Part shown: one piece after another, positions 9,184-19,856 of the stretch | Position numbering within the stretch: position 1 is the stretch's first letter | Layout: each line of letters starts with the position of its first letter | Origin: Coenobita brevimanus | Taxonomy: Eukaryota; Arthropoda; Malacostraca; Decapoda; Coenobitidae | DNA: 64,000 bases | Assembly: GCA_032717465.1 (NCBI GenBank) | Contig: JAVRFU010000129.1 | Span: 12,501 to 76,500, forward strand | Reading direction: 5' to 3' | Made by a program: the position numbers and the translations under genes | The notes under the pieces: generated by a model | Databases searched by the model: none | Seen by the model: the letters and a program-made list of their open reading frames with translations, nothing else | Told to the model about the DNA's origin: nothing

Positions 9184-9191
9184 TTATAGTG
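9184..9191. other. 8-bp target site duplication of hAT MITE
   Basis: TTATAGTG directly before the element, repeated perfectly at 9500-9507. Confidence 0.95.
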
Positions 9192-9499
9192 CAGTGGTTC
9201 CCAACCTTTTTGGTCCTGTGGCCCCCCGAGAAAATTATGAGAAGCTCCATGGCCCCTATATAACTTAGATCGTATATTTAAATATTTTTAATATTTGATA
9301 TTGTGCAGAAAACGGTAATTACCCCAATATACTTAAGGCTATACTAGCACAGTAAGGTATATTTCATACTTGATTTCTGTCAGGTTTTACCCAGACCAAA
9401 TACCTTATAATATCTTATATTACCAATAAGGCCCATGGCCCCCTAATCAATGTCCCATGGCCCCCTTGGGGGCCATGGCTCCCAGGTTGGGAACCGCTG
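9192..9499. mobile_element. hAT-type MITE, 308 bp, intact ends
   Basis: Terminal inverted repeats CAGTGGTTCCCAACCT (9192-9207) and its near-complement at 9484-9499 (CAGCGGTTCCCAACCT on the other strand) are typical hAT ends. The TIR homology extends into GGCCCCC blocks. A perfect 8-bp duplication TTATAGTG flanks it, the length expected for hAT transposase. The interior is A+T-rich and non-coding, so it must have been moved in trans. Confidence 0.92.
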
Positions 9500-9513
9500 T
9501 TATAGTGTCTCTC

Positions 9514-9529
9514 AGGATCCTAGGATCCT
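9514..9529. repeat. Perfect 16-bp palindrome
   Basis: AGGATCCTAGGATCCT reads the same on both strands. It sits between the hAT MITE and the large palindrome. Confidence 0.95.
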
Positions 9530-9531
9530 GT

Positions 9532-10389
9532 CTCGGCTGAACGAAATTGTCTGGCGTCAGCTGGAACATGATGCTAGAGTTATGTCGGTCGTGAGGGGGT
9601 TAATGGTGACGGTATTGACACTGTCAGGCTCCTATGACTCACTCAGTCGAATAAAATCGTCTGAGTCAGCTGAAATGGGGTACTAGAGTTGTCCCAAGCA
9701 CCAGAGGGTTAAGAATCTTAGTGAGAGGGAGTGACATACTGACCATTCAAGGGTTCCTTTTTATGCGTGTTGTGTGTGGAAGGGTGGGGTAAAGGTGAGG
9801 TGGGGTGGGGTAGATTGTAAGCGGGGAGTAACCCAAGGGGGATTTTGGAGGGGACATTACCGGACAGGTCAGGTGTAATTCCTATCTGACCTTACCTGTG
9901 TCGTAGCAGGAAGACATGTCCCTTCCTGCTACGACACAGGTAAGTCGCACAGGTCAGGTGTAATTCCTATCTGACCTTACCTGTGTCGTAGCAGGAAGGG
10001 ACATGTCTCTTCCTGCTACGACACAGGTAAGGTCAGATAGGAATTACTCCTGACCTGTCCGGTAATGTCCCCCCCAAAATCCCCCTTGGGTTACTCCCCG
10101 CTTACAATCTACCCCACCCCACCTCACCTTTACCCCACCCTTCCACACACACACGCATAAAAAGGAACCCTTGAATGGTCAGTATGTCACTCCCTCTCAC
10201 TAAGATTCTTAACCCTCTGGTGCTTGGGACAACTCTAGTACCCCATTTCAGCTGACTCAGACGATTTTATTCGACTGAGTGAGTCATAGGAGCCTGACAG
10301 TGTCAATACCGTCACCATTAACCCCCTCACGACCGACATAACTCTAGCATCATGTTCCAGCTGACGCCAGACAATTTGGTTCAGCCGAG
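9532..10389. repeat. 858-bp near-perfect palindrome
   Basis: Base 9532 pairs with 10389 and the register (sum 19,921, then 19,922 after a one-base indel in the TG run) holds to the centre near 9,960. I see only a few mismatches outside the centre. The outer arms hold two copies each of repeat G. The inner arms match the 130-base unit of the 8.1-9.0 kb element. Smaller hairpins (cctgtgtcgtagcagg with its complement) sit at 9893-9946 and 9979-10028. The low divergence implies recent origin, gene conversion between arms, or an assembly fold-back. Confidence 0.9.
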
Positions 10390-10699
10390 TGGGTCTGGGG
10401 CCTGGGGGGCACTAAATGAAAATATCCAAAAAATATTAAAGGGGGGGGGGGCTATATCAATTTTGCCACGGGAGGTATACCAAAATTGGACTTTTTAATA
10501 AAACCCCCTCCTCTCTCACTCCCTGTGTTTTGTATATACCTCTCTCTGTCTGCCTGTGGTGTGTCTGTCCCACCCTGTGTGTGTGTGTGTGTCTACTGTG
10601 TGAAGGTGGCTGTGTACTTGTCTTGTGTGTGTATCTTGATGTGTGTATGTATGTAGTAGTGTGTGTATGTAGTAGTGTGTGTGTAAGTGTCTTGGTGTG
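10390..10699. other. Unassigned; G run and degenerate GT tract
   Basis: A run of about ten G at 10,441 and scattered (GT)n from 10,577 to 10,710. No gene seen. Confidence 0.6.
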
Positions 10700-10863
10700 T
10701 GTGAGCTAAGTGTAAGTATGGGGGCCTTGTGGTTTTAAGGAAAGCCTGCTACGCAAACTTCCCTCAGCCACATTTTAAAGAAACCTCTATCACACCGGGA
10801 CTTGAACCCGGGTCTTCCTGATTAGGAAGCCAGCACCATGCTGACCATGCTACCGCGGCCCCA
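10700..10863 (-). mobile_element. tRNA-headed SINE or tRNA pseudogene
   Basis: On the minus strand from 10,862 the sequence has an A-box-like D arm (GGTAGCATGGTCAGCATGG), an arm CTTCC/GGAAG in the anticodon position, and a canonical T arm CCGGG-TTCAAGT-CCCGG with B box GGTTCAAGTCC (10,808-10,798). The would-be acceptor strand GGGGCCG has no partner at the 3' side, and the anticodon loop is six bases with a five-pair stem. It is therefore not a functional tRNA. The sequence continues about 90 bases into CA-rich DNA, as expected for a SINE body and tail. Confidence 0.6.
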
Positions 10864-11444
10864 TAAGGGTAGCGGCTAAAACTTCTACTGTATTTTATTT
10901 CTTTACATGTTACAAAAAATTGGAAATTGAACAACATGCACAGACTAAACTAAATTGTCATGTACCTATTAGTCTCTTTAGGAGGAGATATCTCGAAATT
11001 TCCTGAGCTACTTGGAATACCTAAGCCTGCAGTTTAATGCTAATCATGAACAAGTGCTATGGAAAGAATATAGAGCAGTTGCTACTTATATAAAGGGAGA
11101 AAGTAAAAACTAGAACTTAGACTGCTATCCAACGGCAAGACTTAAACGATTAACCATATATTACATAAACTTAACACACTGAGTGACACAGAAACTAAAC
11201 ATATGATACAAATTCTTTAATGAAACTTATAATGAGAGTACAAATGACAAAATATACACTGCACAGGAAGACAGTACAGTACTCAGTGGTCGTACCTTCT
11301 GTGAGATTGAGAATGAAAGCCTATCTGTTATACCGATTTATAAACGGAAGAGATGAATCGCTAAATTTGATCCACAGTAAAAAAGAATAATAATAATAAT
11401 AATAATGAATACATAAAACAATAAAGACAAACAATATAGACTAC
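10864..11444. other. Unassigned A+T-rich DNA
   Basis: No gene or recognised repeat except a short (AAT)n at 11,387-11,406. Confidence 0.5.
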
Positions 11445-11645
11445 ATGTCCACCCTAAACTGACAAAAACCTGGCATCTCTCCACCTTGAATGCTGAGCTG
11501 TTTCTAGAGATAAAGACTAGATTATCATGCAAATCACAATGAAGATCTATGGGGAGGATGCAAAACCATAATACTGACTTATTCTGCCACTTAGATACAG
11601 GAACTAAGCAGCAGAAGGACTAAAATTTGTCAAGGTGAGCCAACT
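11445..11645. repeat. Repeat D (MITE-like), copy 2
   Basis: Uninterrupted but diverged copy: ccaccttgaatgctgagctg, then a middle section, then agcagaaggactaaaatttg. Confidence 0.7.
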
Positions 11646-12992
11646 ACAATGACACAGATGAAGTCTGAGATTATATAATGTGTAATCATGAACTGATTGC
11701 ATCATTCAGTAAAGATTACAAAAGGAAAAGCTATCAAATCTGAAAGTGTAAGTACTATACAAGATATGATTAACCTTGTACATCCATATTCTGAGATATG
11801 CTTCCTATATCATAGCCTACACACAAATTCATCCCCCTCAACAGTAATGGTATATTCCTGCTGTCTCCTGACTTCCAAGCAACTTATGAAACCTCTCTCC
11901 TAATTACAGTACAGTAATATGTTAATGAAGGCTGCTAGTAATTACCTTCAGTATGATAATTCTTATTTAAAGGTAGCAGCAATGGCTAATGAAGGATGTA
12001 AGGTATGCAGTCCTTCCAGTTCAATATACTATATCTCCAATCAGGCTTTATCCAGTGTCTCTCCTACACATGTTAATACCTTCAGTCTTCACTAGTTTAA
12101 CTCACAGAGCAGGGATTTTTTTTTTTTTTTTTTTTTTTATGCCATCTCATGATTATATTTAGCTTTGTATAGACTTCTGGAAGTGTAGGGGCTAGGCACA
12201 GCCTCACTGAACTCCTGCAATAGCAGAGACTTTGCATAAGTTGAATAAAACTGCCTTCTGGCACTATGAATAAACTGAAAAGGGCATCACAGGGATTGCA
12301 AGAGTTAAAGGGACTCGCGGAGTTTATATCCCCGATGTAAACAAACTACCCATTAGTTTTTACGCACATCCTCTCATTTTTTCCAGCCAATTAACCTACT
12401 ATGCCTGCCCATGTACAGGATCACATTCGACCTTAAAACCTAAACAGATAGTGTGAATATCAGGGGATTTAAGTAGCACTGCTTACTCGAGTTTAAAGGG
12501 ACATCTTGGTCACCTGGAGATACACACCGCCGTATATCATCCTTATAGCTAATAATTACAACTTACATCAGCCGACTACACCTCTCGATAATGACAGCAA
12601 ACACTGATAAACACATGGGCATAAGAATTACCATAATAAGAAGTAGACTAACACCGTAAAGAATAAAATCTTCACTCATCTCCAGCATCTCTCAACGTTG
12701 CTCCCATAATGCACCAGTGACGTCACACTTCAAATTAAACATTTACTTATTAAATTTTAAGAAGAAAATTTCGTGAATATATTATCAGTCTTTTAAACAT
12801 TAATTTTCGTGCAAACTGAATAGAGAGGTAAGTAAAGTGTTTCTTGTTAAATTAAAGATAACCCCATGAATCAGTGGCATCATCATCTCCCTCTCTGAAA
12901 TTCCATACAGAGTACCAGAGTAGGATCACTATTTACTGTCCTGCCGATATATCTCAACAGTTTTACAAGGGGATTTAAAAATAAACGGCCTG
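11646..12992. other. Unassigned A+T-rich DNA
   Basis: About 1.3 kb with no convincing gene. It contains a poly(T) run at 12,118-12,138 and a degenerate repeat G word at 12,241. Short open frames here have no recognisable motifs. Confidence 0.5.
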
Positions 12993-13057
12993 GTGGTGGT
13001 GGCAGGGGATAAAATTTTGCGATACCAGTCTCTAATCTGCTGCCATTCCCTACAGAA

Positions 13058-13139
13058 CCTGAGCATAATAGACGAGAAATTAGCCCAGGTTGATGCAGCA
13101 ATTCTTAACTCAAAATTGCCCCAAGAACAACTTTCTGAA
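13058..13139 (+). other. Exon-like coding stretch upstream of LINE-B
   Basis: A pyrimidine-rich tract ending in an acceptor-like AG (ctgccattccctacag, 13,043-13,058) is followed by an open, amphipathic stretch reading NLSIIDEKLAQVDAAILNSK and on to PQEQLSEV. It does not resemble LINE endonuclease sequence, which begins only near 13,165. The downstream side lacks a good donor (AAG|TTTGTC, or GA|AGTTTGT), so the exon call is weak. It could be part of a host exon next to a 5'-truncated LINE, or an unusual LINE leader. I do not recognise the protein. Confidence 0.25.
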
Positions 13140-13189
13140 GTTTGTCAAACATTTCATGCAACACCCTGTATGGGAAATTTGGATAAAAT

Positions 13190-14987
13190 ATTGGTGAAAG
13201 AGAGAGAGATTGTCCAGGTGCTTGAGGGTGCGAAAGTGGATGTATGTGGAATAACTGTAACAAAATGGAGAGGAGAAAGTGTGAGAGAATGGGAGTATGG
13301 ATGGGGTATTGCAGGAGTAGGTGAGAATGAGAGGGCAAAGGAAGGAGTATGTATAGTTGTGAGTAAAAGATGGAAGAGTAGCATAAGACAGTATGGATCA
13401 GTTGGGTCAAGGATTGTGTGGGTAAAGTTGAAAGTTGGAATACAAATGTGGGCGATTGTGTGTGTGTATGCACCAATGCAAGATCGTGCTAGAAGAGTGA
13501 GAGAAGAGTTCTGGACAAATGTGGAAGTGTGCATGGAAAAGTTTGGAAGGAATGAGAGAGTGTTTTTGATTGGTGATATGAATGGTAAAGTTGGGAATGT
13601 GAAGGTGGATGGAATAGTTGGTGAGTGGGGTGTGCCTGCTGAGATAGATGAGAATGGGAGTGCGTTAGTGGACATTTGTGCTGGGAGGGGGTTGGTGATA
13701 GCCAATACCCTCTTCAGGCATAAAATGATCCACAGGTATACATGGCGAGTGATGAGAAGGGTGGGTGGTGAACTGAATGAAAGGAAGGCAATGATTGATT
13801 ATGTGTGTGTGGATGAAAGGATGCGAAGATGTGTAAAGGATGCAAGAGTGTATAGAGGTTGTGGGAGTGGACTTTCTGACCACTACTTGGTGGTGGCCAG
13901 AATTAGGATTCAAGTAAGATGGAGGAATAGAAGAAGGGAAAGACGAGAGGAAGGAGTAGTTGCAAGGAGAGTGGAAAGGTTACAAGAGGATGAGAAAAAG
14001 GCAGAGTATAAGAGAGAAGTGGAGGAACGATTGGGCAAATATGAATTGGAGCAGATGGGAGACGTGGAAGGTGTGTGTAGGATATTTACAGAAGAAATAT
14101 GTGCAGCATGTGATGTGGTGTGTGGAAGGAAGAGAAGACGGAGGGGGGTGCAAGGAACGGCGTGGTGGACTGAAGAGGTGAGACAGGCTGTGGCACAAAA
14201 TAAGAAAGCATACAATGAATGGATGAGAAATAGGGGCGTGGAAGAAGTTGAGAGGCGGAAGAGAGAGTTATATGTAGAAAGAAAGAAAGAGGTTAAAAGA
14301 TTAGTAAGAGAGAGTAAGAAGAGAGTGGATGAGGAATTTGGAAGGAATTTGAGTGTAAAGTGGAGGAACTGTAAGAAAATGTTCTGGAAAGAGGTGAAAA
14401 GAGTAAGACAGGGTGGAAGTGAAGTTAGCAGGGGAGTGAAAGATAAAAATGGTAGATTACTAGTGGAGAAGGGAGAAAAAGTGAGCAGATGGAGAGAACA
14501 CTTTAAGGAATTGTTGAACATAGAGGATGGAAGTAATGCGAGTATAAGTGGCTGGGGAATGGCTGGGAGGAGGAGGGAGGTGAGAAGACAGGAAGAAATC
14601 AGTAGGATAGAAGTTGTGGAAGCAATGAAGAAAGTTAAATCGGGGAAAGCCCCAGGAATTGATGGAGAGTGTGGTGAAATGCTGAAGCATGGGGGAGAGA
14701 TAGTAGTAGAATGGATGTGGAAGATGTGCAGATTGGCCTGGGAGGAAGGTAGAGTCCCGGAGGATTGGAAGTCAGGTATAATTATTCCCTTGTACAAAGG
14801 AAAAGGGGAAAAAGAAGTGTGTGGTAATCAAAGGGGCATTTGTCTTCTTAGTATAATAGGAAAAGTGTATGGTAGGATACTTATTGACAGAGTCAGAGAA
14901 AGAACAGAGAAATTAGTTGGAGAAGAACAGAGAGGCTTTAGGAAGGGAAGAGGTTGTGTAGATCAGATATTCATTCTTAGATCTTGA
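13190..14987 (+). pseudogene. LINE-B endonuclease and start of reverse transcriptase
   Basis: The endonuclease part has VDVCGITVTKWRG, where the catalytic Glu normally found before TKWRG is replaced by Val. It then has CVYAPM, FLIGDMNGKVG (intact GD-N), TWRVMRR, MIDYVCVDE and SDHYLVVARI. The reverse transcriptase begins at KSGKAPGIDG, with NQRGICLLS (usually NYRG) and RGFRKGRGCVDQIFILR. The frame stops at TGA, probably from CGA. The lost Glu would abolish target nicking. Confidence 0.8.
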
Positions 14988-16125
14988 GTGGAAAAGTTTC
15001 TAGAGAAGGGAAAGAAGTTGTATGCGGCTTTCATGGATTTGGAGAAAGCATATGACAGGGTGGATAGACAAGGATTGTGGAAAGTGTTAAGAATATATGG
15101 AGTAGATGGGAAGTTGTTGAATGCTGTGAAGAGTATGTACGATGATGCGAAGGCTGCAGTGCGTGTGGATGGTGAACTAAGTGAATTTTTCTCTTTGAAA
15201 GTTGGGTTGAAACAGGGATGTGTCATGTCTCCATGGTTGTTCAATCTGTACATGGATGGGGTAATAAAAGAGGTACAAGGTAGGGTAGTGGATGTTGGAG
15301 TGGCCCTGGTGAAAGAGGATAGTGTCTGGAAACTCCCTGTACTGTTGTTTGCAGATGATACTGTGTTGTTGGGTGAAGACGAAGGGGAGCTGCAAGGCTT
15401 GGTGGATGAGTTTGGGAGAGTGTGCAAGAAACGGAATCTAAAGGTGAATGTAGGGAAGAGTAAAGTGATAGTCTTTGAGAGAGGTGAAGTCAGTGAATGT
15501 ACAGCGAGGTTGGATGGTGAGGAATTGGAAAATGTGAGTACGTTTAAGTACTTGGGTAGTGTGATGAGTAAGGATGGAGGTTTGGAGGGTGAAGTGCTTG
15601 AAAGGGTACAGCAGGGAAGAAAGGTTGCTGGTTCTTTGAAAGCAGTGATAAGAAACAGGGAAGTGAGCATGGAAGTGAAAAAGTTACTACATGACAGTAT
15701 TGTGATACCAACTCTAACGTATGCAAGTGAAGCTTGGACGTTGTTTAAAGGACACAAGTCAAGAGTGAGAGCAGTGGAAATGAGTTATTTAAGAGGAGCC
15801 TGTGGAGTCACATGGAGAGACAGGCTGACGAATGAGGATATAAAGGAGCGTTGTGGTGTGGATGTGGATGTGATAGGAAGCGTTATGAGAACACACTGAG
15901 GTGGTTTGGCTATGTGGAGAGGATGGAGGGTGAAAGACTGACGAAGAGAGTGTATGTGAGTGAGGTGGAGGGGGGAAGAGGGAGGGGTGGCCGAGGATGA
16001 GATGGAGGGATGGGGTGGAGAGGTATATGAAAGACGGGGGTGTGAGTTGGGAGCAGGGCAGTGAAATGGAGGGGGACAGGGCGACTTGGAGTCGATTTGT
16101 TTGTGGCCACCCCAAACGGGATTGA
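14988..16125 (+). pseudogene. LINE-B reverse transcriptase palm, thumb and C-terminus
   Basis: Continues the same frame after the TGA. Motif A is AAFMDLEKAYDRVDR, motif B GLKQGCVMSPWLFNLYMDG, and motif C LLFADDTVLL with FADD at 15,348-15,359. All catalytic Asp residues are present. FKYLGSVMSKDGG marks the thumb. The first open frame ends at 15,899. Two frame changes recover RWFGYVERMEG and then RWRDGVERYMKDGG and TWSRFVCGHPKRD, ending at TGA 16,123-16,125. Confidence 0.85.
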
Positions 16126-16159
16126 GGCGTCTGGCAATAGATAGAGATAGATAGAAGAT

Positions 16160-17295
16160 TAAATAACTAAAGCTAACACTGATTTGAACTAATACACATC
16201 TGGTCCACAGGTCGTGCTGGAGTCTGCTGCCTTGTTGCTGCTTCCTTGCCACACTGGTCATACCCTGCTGAAGTTTGGTCTGCCCTGCCGTGAGAAGCCT
16301 GACGGTGGTGTGGTGTCTTCCCCTACTCTGAGATGCCTGGTGGTGTGGTGGTGGTGGCGGCGGCGGTGGCGGCAGGGTGTCGTGTCTTCCCCAGCCGTGA
16401 GATTACTTGCTGCTGCTGCTGGTGATCTGCCCTGACCTGCCGAGAGAAGCCTGGTGGTGATGGTGTGATCTGCCTTGCAAGTCCAGGATGTTCTGTGGAC
16501 AAATGCTACTTTTGAATGCATATTTTATATTGCTGTCTCTGTTAATGTATTTTGTACTGAAGTATTAATAATGAAAACTTAAATTTTCTGTCTTGTTTCA
16601 TTACCTTTTTAACTGTGGCTTTGACTTAATATAGGTGATAAGTATATTGCGCTCTGCAGTCTTGTGTGTTGTGGGGACGGCTTTTGTGATGAGCTAAGAC
16701 ATTCTGATCGCTTCACCAAATTACTGCTCAGCCGTGTGATCAGTGGACATAAAAGATTATACAATACAATGATATACAGCTAAGCATAAAAAAGGTTATG
16801 GGAATTCTCCACCATGCAATCAGTGGACCTAAATTAAAGCCTATATTATAAAGCTAAGCCTGAAGAGGGTTGTGGGAAATAGATAATGATGCAGGGTAGA
16901 CACTGGTAATGTTCACTGAGCCGTGCCCGCAACACACAAGAACTGGGTGGCGTAATATATGGACCACCTTGTATAATGAGAGGCCGTAAGTGTGTGCTGA
17001 CTCACAAACTTGCCACCAATGCCCCGTCATAACTATTACTGTGTCTTGTAGGAAGCACAAAGAAAACAGGCCACAGAATACCTCCTTGTCTCTTGTTCCT
17101 CCTACACAAACATACACGCCTTTCTCTTTAACTTGGCACAGAGTTTTATTTAAAGCATACCAGAATGTCAGGCAGATCAGTAGCAGAAGTAGACAATACT
17201 ACAGCCCTACATTCTTTCCACAGCACTCATTCGTGACTAACATCATATTCTAGTGATAACTATCGCTACTACTCGGCAAACTGTATGGAAACTAT
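16160..17295. other. Unassigned; GTGGTGG-rich exon-like patch
   Basis: A tract ending in an acceptor-like cacatctggtccacag (to 16,211) is followed by about 225 open bases (16,214-16,435) built of repeated ctgccctgccgtgagaagcctg-like and GGTGGTGG words. Its low complexity argues against a real exon. The remainder to 17,295 has no recognised content. Confidence 0.35.
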
Positions 17296-17299
17296 AAGC

Positions 17300-17462
17300 T
17301 ATCTGTCTATCCATCTATCTATAGCCAGACGACTTAATCCCGTAAGAGGTGGCCACAAACAAGTGGCCTCTATGCCACCCTGTCCCCTGTCATTCTGCAT
17401 CACTCCCCCTAATTCACACACACCCTCTCTCATATACATCCCAACTCCATCCTCCACTTATA
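17300..17462 (-). mobile_element. LINE-B 3' fragment (5'-truncated)
   Basis: Begins with a TCTA/ATCT run, then tagccagacgacttaatccc, the complement of the LINE-B 3' end, and continues into the HPK C-terminal region before decaying. Confidence 0.75.
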
Positions 17463-17822
17463 AGTAATACATTAAAACAACCGTGAATTACTGCCGCACA
17501 AGCTGAGCCGTAATCATATCCAACACAAACACGAAGGAGCTTTAAAGAACAGAAAACAATACCTTGATAGCAGAAGACACTAAGACCACAAGTACTGACA
17601 GCCTACACCAAGAAACATAACTAATTTCAGTCAGAGACCAAGTGAATATGAGAGGCACACAGTTCATCACTTCAACTCAAGATCCGTCCCACCTTTGTAA
17701 CCTTATGTTGCGTCATCCTCTCCACAAACAAAATCGAACAACCGCCCAACACTACACAGAGTATCTTTGCAACATATCCCCTCCTCCACCCGACTCTACA
17801 CTTCCCAGACACATTCACAAAC
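17463..17822. other. Unassigned
   Basis: No gene or known repeat recognised. Confidence 0.5.
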
Positions 17823-18068
17823 TCACAAACACCCCAGCCAGCCAAAACTTTCTGCCAAACACATACATAAACACACAGACACCCCAGCCAGCCAAAACTT
17901 TCTATACCAAACACATACATAAACATGCAAACACCCCAGCCAGCCAAAACTTTATATACCAAACACATACATAAACACACAGACACCCCGGCCAGCCAAA
18001 ACTTTCTATACCAAACACATACATAAACACACAGACACCCCAGCCAGCCAAAACTTTCTACCAAACAG
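17823..18068. repeat. 52-bp minisatellite, five units
   Basis: accccagccagccaaaact recurs at 17,831, 17,881, 17,933, 17,985 and 18,037 (period 50-52). The linker is tataccaaacacatacataa. One minus-strand frame stays open through it, giving a WLAG plus CVYVCV-type peptide that I treat as a by-product. Confidence 0.93.
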
Positions 18069-18860
18069 CATCCTTCATGTGCCACCACCAGACATACACC
18101 CTTCAGACACTACCGAACCCAGAGATACGAGTACACCAACCTTCCCTGCTACAATACTAACACAAAATATAACACACATACAATCCCCTGTGATCATACT
18201 GCAAAGTGGCACCCCCACACCACAGCACACCCACTCACTTCCTGCACCACACCACCACAACACAGACAATCCTTCAACATAACACTGGGTTCACATCCAG
18301 AGGAGCCTAAGATGTAATAAGAACAACAAAAACAACTCAGGCCAACTTAAAGTGAAACGAGTATAGTTACGATAGGAAAATTATTTCAAGTTATTTTGTA
18401 AGCGCTTCGGGTACACAAAGTTACAAGGCCGCAGGGAACGGACTGCATACCGAGGGTTATAATACTGTGGCGGCTTAGGGGGCTTTATACCACCTTTTCT
18501 TCAGTGATTTATTGTTCAACCGAGCGAGCGTAGAGAGCAAGCAAGCGAGAACACTATATGACATGGTATAATAGGGTGGCAGAGAACAGCGCCAAGACTG
18601 TGTTGTCTAGGAAACTATTAAAGCAACAACGGATCTATGGACAGCATTAGAAACCTAATAAAAAAATAATAGGAGTTACTTGAGGGACTTTTCTCAAAAT
18701 CTGCCGCGGCAGTTCTGATGAAAGGAAAATAAAAGTACCAAACTGAGTACCAGAACCGAGTTATTCTAGAAGTTAAAAGCTACTGCAGATCTGTTCAGAC
18801 AGCTGGAAAGCTTATGAAGAAGCAATTGGTACTACTTAGGTTAAATAGACTTAGCTTTTA
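18069..18860. other. Unassigned
   Basis: CA-rich at first, then ordinary A+T-rich DNA. A five-fold GATG run follows at 18,872-18,892. No gene seen. Confidence 0.5.
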
Positions 18861-18955
18861 ACATCAAGCAAGATGGATGGATGGATGGATGTGGAATCGT
18901 GGATGCTTGGACCGATGGTAGAGTTCCTGCTGTTTCGTCCTTCCACCTGCCGACA

Positions 18956-19145
18956 AAAATCATCATCAATATCCTCCTCCTCATCATCATCATAGCTGTC
19001 GTCGTCATTATCATCATCATCATTATATACACCGTCATTCTCATTATCATTACCATTCTCATCATCATCATCATCATTATATACACCGTCATTCTCATTA
19101 TCATTACCATTCTCATCATCATCATCATCATCATCAATATCATAT
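18956..19145. repeat. (ATC)n/(ATT)n tract with 54-bp duplication
   Basis: The segment cattatatacaccgtcattc starts at 19,021 and again at 19,075, so a 54-base block of the compound microsatellite was duplicated. Confidence 0.9.
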
Positions 19146-19159
19146 TATCATTATCACCT

Positions 19160-19795
19160 ACCTATCTATCTATTTATCTATATCTGTTTATCTATAGCCA
19201 GACGCCTTAATCCCGTAAGGGGTGACCACAAGCAAATCGCCTTCATGATGTACTGTCCTGTACCATTTAGCTCAAGTATCGCACTCATATGTTTCTACTC
19301 TTTCCCTCCATCTCATCGTCGGTCTCCCCCTCCCCCTCTATCCTTCCAGCTAACTCATGTGCACTCTTCTAGTCATTTTCTTATTCGCCATCCTCTCCAC
19401 ATGGCCAAACCATCTCGGAGTGTTTCTCTTAACGCTTTCAGTCTCATCCACATCAGCATCACAACGCTCCTTCATCTGCCCATTTGTCTGTCTGTCTCTC
19501 TATGAGACTCCACATGCTCCTCTCAAGTAGCTCATTTCCACCGCTCTCACTCTTGACTTGTGTCCTTCCAGCAAGATCCAAGCTTCACTTCCATACTTTA
19601 AAGTGGGAATCACAGCATGCAGTGCCCTTTTTTTTTCATACTTTCATCCTCAGTTCCCTCTTCCTAATCACTGCTTTTTGGAGAACAAGCAACCCTCCTT
19701 CCCTGACGTATCATTTCAGTCACTTCATCCTCTAATCTTCCATCCTTATTCATCACATTACATAAATACTTAAATGCACTCATATTCTTCCATTT
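19160..19795 (-). mobile_element. LINE-B 3' fragment, about 640 bp
   Basis: TCTA-type tail (19,160-19,197), then tagccagacgccttaatccc, then the complement of LINE-B C-terminal coding back to about the FKYLG region. Stops and frameshifts occur throughout. It is the longest of the antisense LINE-B relatives. Confidence 0.82.
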
Positions 19796-19856
19796 CCTGG
19801 CTATGCAGCCTCACTGTGCATTCTGTAACCTCATACGTTGAGAGGTTAAAGCATCA

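Larger units (their letters stand above)
13165..16155 (+). mobile_element. LINE-B, RTE/Ingi-like LINE, nearly complete coding region
   Basis: Endonuclease then reverse transcriptase in a single frame, broken once by TGA 14,985-14,987 and shifted twice near the C-terminus (about 15,875 and 15,995). Corrected, the protein ends HPKRD with TGA 16,123-16,125. A short 3' end (ggcgtctggcaatag) runs into a TAGA microsatellite tail. At least six 5'-truncated antisense relatives in the window share this 3' end and the TAGA/TCTA tail, which supports the 3' boundary. The coding strand is strongly purine-rich. Confidence 0.85.

Noticed and set aside
10785..10863. Functional tRNA gene
   Set aside because: There is no acceptor stem pairing and the anticodon loop is irregular; only the internal promoter parts and the T arm are preserved.
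14963..15757. 264-codon and other long minus-strand frames opposite LINE-B
   Set aside because: Antisense shadows of a purine-rich LINE coding strand; they contain no domain.
17823..18068. CRISPR-like array (52-bp units)
   Set aside because: The whole unit repeats with no variable spacers, and the setting is eukaryotic; it is a minisatellite.
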